Notes under the pieces: generated by a model
Databases searched by the model: none
Told to the model about the DNA's origin: nothing
What the model saw: only the letters and a program-made list of their open reading frames with translations
In this document: one piece after another, positions 6,021-11,234 of the stretch
Layout: the number at the start of each line of letters is the position of its first letter
How positions within the stretch are numbered: position 1 is the first letter of the stretch
Made by a program: the position numbers and the translations under genes
Origin: Bdellovibrio sp. ZAP7
GTDB taxonomy: Bacteria > Bacteroidota > Bacteroidia > Flavobacteriales > Flavobacteriaceae
Assembly: GCA_943324165.2 (NCBI GenBank)
Contig: CALPKO020000016.1
Coordinates: forward strand, 1-11,234
Direction of reading: 5' to 3'
Length of the DNA: 11,234 nucleotides

Positions 6021-6647
6021 TTAGATAAATATAAATAAAGTCGTAAAGAATATAATTTGTAAAATCAAAATTATTAAAGAAACAGTGCGATTGCCTTTTA
6101 TAATTGTGGGATAAAAAAAGTAAGATATACCAAACGCAACTCCAATCCAACCCAAATAATTATGTAAACCAGGTAATCCGCCTTCAAATTGCCAAAAATC
6201 AAGTTTTGGTGCCACTTGTTCTATCAATAAATCAATAAGCGTAACTAGTAAAGAAGCAACAATCAAAACTGTTATTTTATTGGCAAAGATACGACTAATG
6301 GTTGTTATTCCGGCAAAAATAAGCATTGCCCAATTGATAGAAATAATAAGCGGGACATCAAGTAATTTATAACCCAACCCATTCCCGTAAGAATATTCAC
6401 CAAAAATCAGCCCCGTTTTTACGCCAATTACTTCTATAACAAAACCTAAAAACGCTATAGAAAAAAACGCGAATATAAATTTTTTGTCTGCTAATGGACT
6501 ATGAATTAAAAAAACAAAACAAGTAAGTAGCAATGTATATGGTGTAAAAGGACTAAAAAAAGGTGGATTAACCACAAACCCGATTGAGCCAGAAACATAA
6601 ACCAGCATTAAGAAATATAATAAATATGATTTATATGTTTTTATCAT
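6021..6647 (-). CDS. cruF: CruF-type carotenoid 1',2'-hydratase (DUF422 family)
   Basis: A 208-residue polytopic membrane protein with about six or seven hydrophobic segments. Seen: IEVIG (71-75), FGEYSYGNGLGYKL (82-95), the NW pair at 105-106, LLIEQVAP (140-147) and HNYLGW (162-167). These are typical of the CruF/DUF422 family, and the PxE(E/D) motif of heterodimeric lycopene cyclases is absent. CruF adds water across the 1',2' double bond of an acyclic psi end group, giving the tertiary 1'-hydroxyl of myxol and saproxanthin. Its ATG overlaps the crtD stop by 4 bases (ATGA), and crtZ begins 1 base after it, so the three are almost certainly made together. Alternative: a generic carotenoid biosynthesis membrane protein of the same family. 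Confidence 0.85.
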   Translation of the reverse strand: MIKTYKSYLLYFLMLVYVSGSIGFVVNPPFFSPFTPYTLLLTCFVFLIHSPLADKKFIFAFFSIAFLGFVIEVIGVKTGLIFGEYSYGNGLGYKLLDVPLIISINWAMLIFAGITTISRIFANKITVLIVASLLVTLIDLLIEQVAPKLDFWQFEGGLPGLHNYLGWIGVAFGISYFFYPTIIKGNRTVSLIILILQIIFFTTLFIFI

Positions 6648-8116
6648 TTCTTTTCTTGTTCTACTATCAATTGACTAGCTATTTTTGCACTGAAAAGACA
6701 CAAGGGAATTCCTCCTCCAGGATGCACGCTACCTCCCACAAGAAACAAATTTTTGATGCTGGATGAAAAATTGGCATGTCGCAAGAACGCAGCAAATTTA
6801 TTATTGCTAGAATTACCATAAAGTGATCCGCCAAAAGAAGAAGTTTGGTTTTCTATATCAATTGGACTTAAGATACTTTCTGTAATAATGTGTTTTTCAA
6901 TATCTGTTTTCAATATCATATTAATTTTGGCAACAACATCTTTTCTAATCGCTGCAGCATAATTGACACTTTCATTTTTATTATGCGGCACATTTACCAT
7001 CACAAACCAGTTTTCACAACCTTCTGGCGCGTCATCCTTGCAATATTTGGAGGTAATATTAATGTAAACAGTAGGGTCATCTGTTGGAAATTGTTTCAAA
7101 AACAAATGATCAAATTCCTTTTTATAATCAGCACTAAACAAAATATTATGAAGTCCTAGCGCTGCAAACTCTTTGTTTATTCCCCAATAAAAAACATAGG
7201 CACTACTTGATTTTTCTTGTCGAATAAGCTTTTTTGGAGTAAAAGATTTTGGTAATAAATGGTTGTAAAGGACATTAATATCTACATCACTTGCCACAAT
7301 ATCAAAGGGATAACTTACGCCATTACTTTTAATTGCGGTTATCCGATTATTTGATTCCACCTCTAAAGTTTCAACCGTTGCATTACAGTTGATAGTGACA
7401 TTGGCTGCTTCTGCAAGTTTGACCAAATGGGTTGTAATTTGGTGCATGCCTTTTTTAGGCAGATAAGCCCCAAGATTAAATTCTAGGTGCGAAATCATGT
7501 TCATCAAGGCAGGTGCTTTGTATGGATTGGAACCGTTGTAGGTAGCAAATCGATTGAATAATTGCACTGTTTTCGGATTGGAAAATGTTTGGGCATTTTT
7601 TTTGTGCATGGTACTGAATAAACCTAAGAATGGGGCATATAAAATGCCTTTTAATGTCTTAAGATTTATAAAATTTTTCAGCTGGTGCAGCGATTGTTTC
7701 AAAAACAAATCTTCGGTCGTTTTAAAATAAAAGGCGTTGCGTTTGATGTGTTTTAAAACAGTTGCTTTTTTTTCATTTAATTTTAAATGCACTTCTTCTG
7801 CAAATTCTTCTAAATTGGCAGATGCTTTTAGTTGCGTTCCATCAGGATAAAAATAGTTAGTTATCACGTCTAATTTCTGGTATTCAAATAGATGTGAACT
7901 TCCTTGCAGATTGGTCAATTCATCTATTAACGATGGCATTGTGAATAATGATGGGCCTTTATCAAATCGAAATCCATCCATTTTAAGTTCACTCAATTTA
8001 CCGCCTGGATAACTATTTTTTTCAAAAACGGTTACTTTAAACCCTTGATTAGCAAGCCGAATTGATAGTGCAAGACCTCCAATTCCAGCTCCAATTATAC
8101 CAACGGTTTTTGTCAT
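6644..8116 (-). CDS. crtD: CrtD-type 1'-hydroxycarotenoid 3',4'-desaturase (phytoene desaturase superfamily)
   Basis: A 490-residue FAD enzyme from the ATG at 8114-8116. The frame is open for 31 more codons to 8209, but the GAGIGG FAD motif (9-14) must lie near the N-terminus, so the inner start is right. Seen: dinucleotide-binding VGIIGAGIGGLALSIRLA, then VFEKN at the end of the second strand, FDKGPSLFTMP, and the C-terminal LVGGSVHPGGGIPLCLFSAK (459-478), the FAD/carotenoid signature. The VHPGGGIPLC form looks to me like CrtD rather than the phytoene desaturase CrtI, and the overlap with cruF fits: CruF makes the 1'-hydroxyl and CrtD then introduces the 3',4' double bond. Alternatives are CrtI or another carotene desaturase. 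It is the first gene of the cluster, after the pnp terminator, so a promoter should lie in 8117-8252. Confidence 0.85.
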   Translation of the reverse strand: MTKTVGIIGAGIGGLALSIRLANQGFKVTVFEKNSYPGGKLSELKMDGFRFDKGPSLFTMPSLIDELTNLQGSSHLFEYQKLDVITNYFYPDGTQLKASANLEEFAEEVHLKLNEKKATVLKHIKRNAFYFKTTEDLFLKQSLHQLKNFINLKTLKGILYAPFLGLFSTMHKKNAQTFSNPKTVQLFNRFATYNGSNPYKAPALMNMISHLEFNLGAYLPKKGMHQITTHLVKLAEAANVTINCNATVETLEVESNNRITAIKSNGVSYPFDIVASDVDINVLYNHLLPKSFTPKKLIRQEKSSSAYVFYWGINKEFAALGLHNILFSADYKKEFDHLFLKQFPTDDPTVYINITSKYCKDDAPEGCENWFVMVNVPHNKNESVNYAAAIRKDVVAKINMILKTDIEKHIITESILSPIDIENQTSSFGGSLYGNSSNNKFAAFLRHANFSSSIKNLFLVGGSVHPGGGIPLCLFSAKIASQLIVEQEKK

Positions 8117-8252
8117 TTTTGTGAATTTAAAATTGTGTCGTAAAATTAATTTTTTATCAAAAGATAATAGTACAACAAAAGTTAAAAAAATCCTATAAAT
8201 ATAATACAATCAATTAGTAAAAAATCAAAACTACAAGCTTACACAAAACCAA

Positions 8253-8283
8253 AAACCCCAATTCATCAGTTGAATTGGGGTTT
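8253..8283 (-). terminator. Intrinsic terminator of pnp
   Basis: A perfect 13-bp inverted repeat, AAACCCCAATTCA / TGAATTGGGGTTT, with a 5-base loop. On the minus strand the stem is followed by a run of five T. It lies 21 bases after the pnp stop and separates pnp from the carotenoid operon. Confidence 0.88.
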
Positions 8284-8304
8284 CATTATAATTAAAAAGT
8301 CTAT

Positions 8305-10458
8305 CTATTCCGCTTGTTTCGGAGTAATTTTATTTTCTTCTCTTGCAGGTCTTGCGATAAGGGCTTTTCTAGACACTTTTTCTTTTCTAGTTTTTGGGTC
8401 AATTCCCAAGTATTTCACTTGAAAAACATCACCCATATTCACTACGTCCGAAACATTTTCTGTTCTTTCCCAAGCCAATTCAGATACGTGCAATAAAACC
8501 TCGTTTCCTGGAGCTTCAGTATATTCTACCACTGCACCAAAATCCAACATTTTAATTACTTTCACTTCATAAGCTTCACCCATTTGTGGTTTAAAAATGA
8601 TAGAATCAATTTTAGCCAATACTGCTGCGATTCCATCAGGATCTGTTCCAAGAATTTCAACAACACCTTGTTCATCAACTTCGTTGATAACGATTGTACA
8701 ACCTGTAGCTTTTTGTAATTCTTGAATCACTTTTCCACCAGGTCCAATCAAAGCACCTATAAAGTTACCAGGAATTGTTCTCATGATAATTTTTGGAGCA
8801 TAAACCTTAACATCTGCTTTTGGTTGTGCTAAAGTTTCTGTTAAAATATTCAAAATATGCAAACGACCATCTCTAGCTTGTGCCAAAGCAGCTTCCATAA
8901 TTTCGTATTTCAAGCCATCAATTTTGATGTCCATTTGACAAGCGGTAATTCCTTCTGAAGTTCCAGTTACCTTGAAATCCATATCTCCTAAATGATCTTC
9001 ATCACCTAAAATATCAGACAAAACTGCATAACGTTCTCCATCAGTAATCAATCCCATTGCAATTCCAGAAACTGGACGAATCATTTGAATACCAGCATCC
9101 ATTAAAGATAATGTTCCTGCGCAAACCGTTGCCATTGAAGACGAACCGTTAGATTCTAAAACTTCAGAAACCACACGGATTGTATAAGGACAATCTGCCG
9201 GAATCATGTTTTTCAATGCGCGTTGTGCCAAGTTTCCGTGACCAACCTCTCTTCTTGAAGTTCCTCTCAACGGACGAGCTTCTCCTGTAGAAAATGGTGG
9301 GAAATTATAGTGCAAATAAAATTTTTCTTCTCCTTGTTCGCTTGGTGAATCAATTTGATTGGCTTCTCTAGAAGTTCCTAAAGTGGCCGTTGCCAAAGCT
9401 TGGGTTTCTCCACGGGTAAACAATGCTGAACCATGAACCGAAGGTAAATAATCAACTTCACACCAAATTGGTCTGATTTCAGTTGTTTTTCTTCCGTCTA
9501 AACGTGTTCCTAAATCTAAGGTTACGTTACGAACCGCTTCTTTATTTACTTTATAGAAATATTTAGAAACCAAATCGCCATTTTCTGCCAGTTCTTCTTC
9601 TGTAAATAAAGCTTTAACTTCTTCTTTTATTTCAGCGAAAGCACTAGAACGTTCTTGTTTTGCAGAACCTTTACTTGCAACAGCATAAATTTTATCATAA
9701 GCTGCCGCTTTCACTTTTGCATGAATGGCTTCGTCAGATTTCTCTTGTTCGTAAGTACGAACCTCTTTTTTTCCAAAAGCATTTGCCAATCTTTCTTGAG
9801 CAGCAATTTGTACCTTAATGTGACCGTGAGCAAATTTGATAGCTTCTACCATTTCTGCTTCTGAAATTTCTTTCATTTCTCCCTCTACCATTGCGATAGA
9901 ATCGGTTGAAGCACCAATCATCATGTCGATGTCAGACAATTCTAATTGAGCACGAGACGGATTGATGATGAATTTTCCATCAATTCTTCCAACTCTGGCT
10001 TCAGAAATCAAAGTTTCGAATGGAATGTCAGACAATGCTAATGCTGCCGAAGCGGCTAATCCTGCTAGTGCATCTGGCATAACGTCTTCGTCATGCGACA
10101 TCAACTGAATCATAACTTGAACTTCTGCATGGTAATCACTTGGGAAAAGCGGACGCAATACACGGTCAACTAATCTCATTGTCAACACTTCGTTGTCACT
10201 TGGACGAGCTTCTCTTTTGAAGAAACCTCCAGGAAAACGACCTGCTGCCGCAAATTTTTCACGGTAATCTACCGTTAATGGTAAAAAGTCAATGCCTGGG
10301 CTTGCTTTTCTGGCCGAAACAACTGTTCCTAAGATTACTGTTTTGCCAATTCTTACTACTACAGATCCGTCGGCTTGTTTTGCTAAACGACCTGTCTCGA
10401 TTGTGATGTTTCTTCCATCACCTAAATCGATGTTTTCTACAAATAATTGTGGAATCAT
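8305..10458 (-). CDS. pnp: Polynucleotide phosphorylase (PNPase)
   Basis: A 717-residue PNPase, the usual length. Seen in order: first RNase PH domain with [20 protein letters not shown]; helical linker; second RNase PH domain with [20 protein letters not shown] and the [13 protein letters not shown] segment carrying the catalytic aspartates; KH domain (about 558-620) with [15 protein letters not shown]1 domain (about 627-700); then a short charged tail. It degrades RNA 3' to 5' by phosphorolysis, releasing nucleoside diphosphates, and can add heteropolymeric tails; a cytoplasmic trimer. The frame extends to 10527, but the ATG at 10456-10458 with AAAGGA six bases upstream begins at the conserved N-terminus. 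It lies downstream of rpsO in the classical order, with a terminator between the two and another after it. Confidence 0.97.
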   Translation of the reverse strand: MIPQLFVENIDLGDGRNITIETGRLAKQADGSVVVRIGKTVILGTVVSARKASPGIDFLPLTVDYREKFAAAGRFPGGFFKREARPSDNEVLTMRLVDRVLRPLFPSDYHAEVQVMIQLMSHDEDVMPDALAGLAASAALALSDIPFETLISEARVGRIDGKFIINPSRAQLELSDIDMMIGASTDSIAMVEGEMKEISEAEMVEAIKFAHGHIKVQIAAQERLANAFGKKEVRTYEQEKSDEAIHAKVKAAAYDKIYAVASKGSAKQERSSAFAEIKEEVKALFTEEELAENGDLVSKYFYKVNKEAVRNVTLDLGTRLDGRKTTEIRPIWCEVDYLPSVHGSALFTRGETQALATATLGTSREANQIDSPSEQGEEKFYLHYNFPPFSTGEARPLRGTSRREVGHGNLAQRALKNMIPADCPYTIRVVSEVLESNGSSSMATVCAGTLSLMDAGIQMIRPVSGIAMGLITDGERYAVLSDILGDEDHLGDMDFKVTGTSEGITACQMDIKIDGLKYEIMEAALAQARDGRLHILNILTETLAQPKADVKVYAPKIIMRTIPGNFIGALIGPGGKVIQELQKATGCTIVINEVDEQGVVEILGTDPDGIAAVLAKIDSIIFKPQMGEAYEVKVIKMLDFGAVVEYTEAPGNEVLLHVSELAWERTENVSDVVNMGDVFQVKYLGIDPKTRKEKVSRKALIARPAREENKITPKQAE

Positions 10459-10464
10459 AATTTT

Positions 10465-10470
10465 TCCTTT
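10465..10470 (-). promoter_or_regulatory. Ribosome binding site deciding the pnp start
   Basis: On the minus strand AAAGGA stands 6 bases before the ATG at 10456-10458. Strong Shine-Dalgarno sequences are uncommon in this phylum, so it supports this start over the in-frame ATG at 10527, which would add 23 non-conserved residues. Confidence 0.6.
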
Positions 10471-10561
10471 TTTAAATTTTACATTGGTGTTGTGTTGTTG
10501 TTGCGTAGTTAATGCTAAAATATCCAATGAAAAACCTACTTTTTTTTAACTTTATTTAAAA

Positions 10562-10625
10562 ATTTAAAGATTGAAATATTTATAATTTCTAATTTTTTAA
10601 TTTTGCAATCATTTAATCTTTAAAT
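10562..10625 (-). repeat. 11-bp inverted repeat in the rpsO-pnp interval
   Basis: ATTTAAAGATT (10562-10572) and AATCTTTAAAT (10615-10625) are exact complements separated by 42 AT-rich bases, about 100 bases upstream of pnp and directly after the rpsO terminator. It could fold in read-through or pnp leader RNA, but given the AT content chance is possible. Confidence 0.35.
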
Positions 10626-10655
10626 AAAAAAAAGAGGCACTTTCGCACCTCTTTT
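10626..10655 (-). terminator. Intrinsic terminator of rpsO
   Basis: Minus-strand hairpin AAAAGAGG / CCTCTTTT, extended by T-G and G-T wobbles and a C-G pair that close a GAAA tetraloop, with a run of eight T on the 3' side. The wobbles pair only on the minus strand, which gives the direction. It starts 7 bases after the rpsO stop. Confidence 0.85.
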
Positions 10656-10662
10656 ATATTGA

Positions 10663-10929
10663 TTATTTTCTAATATTCAATTCTTTGATAATCTCACGGT
10701 AACGGTTGATTTCTGTTTTCTTCAAGTAATCCAACAAAGCCCTTCTTTTACCTACTAGCAAAACTAGCGAACGCTCTGTATTGTAATCGTGACGATTTCT
10801 TTTTAAGTGTTCTGTCAAATGCGAGATTCTGAAAGTGAACAATGCAATTTGAGCTTCCGGTTTTCCTGTGTTTGTTTTTTCTCCGTGTTTAGCGAAGATT
10901 TCTTCTTTAACTTCTTTAGTTAAGTACAT
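10663..10929 (-). CDS. rpsO: 30S ribosomal protein S15
   Basis: An 88-residue S15, matching the family length of about 89. Seen: HGEKTNTGKPEAQIALFTFR (15-34), then the S15 signature LTEHLKRNRHDYNTERS and VGKRRALLDYL, and a basic C-terminus ending NIRK. S15 binds the central domain of 16S rRNA early in 30S assembly. The frame is open up to 11022, but the family N-terminus MYLTKE at 10929 and the promoter at 10982-11011 show that the ATG at 10927-10929 is the start; the longer form would begin upstream of its own promoter. It is followed by its own terminator and then pnp. Confidence 0.97.
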   Translation of the reverse strand: MYLTKEVKEEIFAKHGEKTNTGKPEAQIALFTFRISHLTEHLKRNRHDYNTERSLVLLVGKRRALLDYLKKTEINRYREIIKELNIRK

Positions 10930-10981
10930 TTTAATATTATTTAAATGATTATTATGTAGATACGTTTTTCGTATGCGTGTG

Positions 10982-11011
10982 CAAAAGTATAAAATAATAT
11001 TCAAAAACAAA
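10982..11011 (-). promoter_or_regulatory. Bacteroidota-type promoter of rpsO
   Basis: On the minus strand TTTG (11011-11008), 18 bases, then TACTTTTG (10989-10982) fit the TTTG / TAnnTTTG consensus of the Bacteroidota primary sigma factor. The start point should be near 10975, giving a leader of about 46 bases that begins with a small hairpin, ATACG-AAAAA-CGTAT (10974-10960). Confidence 0.75.
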
Positions 11012-11234
11012 TTATTTTTCAAGGAAAGTTTTTGAGCAATTTAAACAAATCAAACAAAAGCATCAGTCATCAAATAATTAAAAAATTGTTAGTTTTTAGA
11101 AATTTACCATGTGTTTTGAATAGCTAACAACTATTTTTTAAATCAACACCATTAATTTTTTAGCATTTTTAGCAGCGGTATTTTTATTCTTACCAGTCGG
11201 TATTTTTGGAATAGCCCAAAAGTTTTGAATTCAA
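11012..11234. other. Intergenic region at the right edge, no convincing gene
   Basis: AT-rich sequence upstream of rpsO. A 7-bp inverted repeat, TTGTTAG (11086-11092) and CTAACAA (11124-11130), is separated by 31 bases. Two minus-strand frames are open to the edge, ending at stops 11190-11192 and 11152-11154, so the last residues of a gene entering from the right are possible but too short to recognise. A plus-strand frame at 11142-11228 reads as a hydrophobic 28-codon stretch (FLAFLAAVFLFLPVGIFGI) without an ordinary start codon. I assign no function to any of these. Confidence 0.5.

Noticed and set aside
8117..8209. 31-residue N-terminal extension of the carotenoid desaturase
   Set aside because: The FAD-binding motif should be at the very N-terminus; the extension is AT-rich translated leader.
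8117..8220. Two TAnnnTTTG sequences (minus strand TAACTTTTG and TATCTTTTG) as the carotenoid operon promoter
   Set aside because: Both have one base too many relative to TAnnTTTG and no TTG at a normal distance; a promoter is expected here but I cannot place it.
10459..10527. 23-residue N-terminal extension of PNPase
   Set aside because: Not part of the conserved family start, and a good AAAGGA site precedes the inner ATG.
10930..11022. 31-residue extension of S15
   Set aside because: It would begin upstream of the rpsO -7 box at 10982-10989 and exceed the family length.

Overview
The window looks like a chromosomal segment of a Bacteroidota member of the Flavobacterium type. It is AT-rich. 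The promoters contain the Bacteroidota -7 element TAnnTTTG, with a TTTG -33 box upstream of rpsO. Several genes are typical of this group: a DUF3127 protein, a CruF/CrtD-type carotenoid set and a class III truncated globin. No transposase, phage gene, CRISPR array or tRNA/rRNA gene is visible.

Layout. 1-696 (-): N-terminal part of a membrane sensor histidine kinase that runs off the left edge. 735-816: a structured, more GC-rich element resembling a dispersed flavobacterial RNA (Flavo-1-like), between two divergent genes. 890-2192 (+): a flavin reductase-like FMN protein, then a DUF3127 protein built like a miniature single-stranded-DNA-binding protein. Both the + genes and era (-) stop at a perfect 21-bp inverted repeat that should terminate transcription in both directions. 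2250-3594 (-): a class III truncated hemoglobin followed by the GTPase era.

3745-8116 (-): a carotenoid-tailoring cluster, read in the order crtD (3',4'-desaturase), cruF (1',2'-hydratase), crtZ (ring 3-hydroxylase), a SAM methyltransferase, and a crtA-like oxygenase. crtD and cruF overlap by 4 bp, and cruF and crtZ are 1 bp apart. This is the set expected to turn gamma-carotene into monocyclic xanthophylls of the saproxanthin/plectaniaxanthin/myxol type. The early genes (crtE, crtB, crtI, crtY) are not in the window. The methyltransferase has no established place in that pathway and is the most interesting unknown of the cluster.

8305-10929 (-): rpsO then pnp, the classical ribosomal protein S15 / polynucleotide phosphorylase pair, each with its own hairpin terminator. 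The last 305 bases hold the rpsO promoter and no convincing gene.

The observations most worth following are the SSB-like C-terminal tip on the DUF3127 protein, the methyltransferase inside the xanthophyll operon, the Flavo-1-like element, and a large inverted repeat upstream of the globin.
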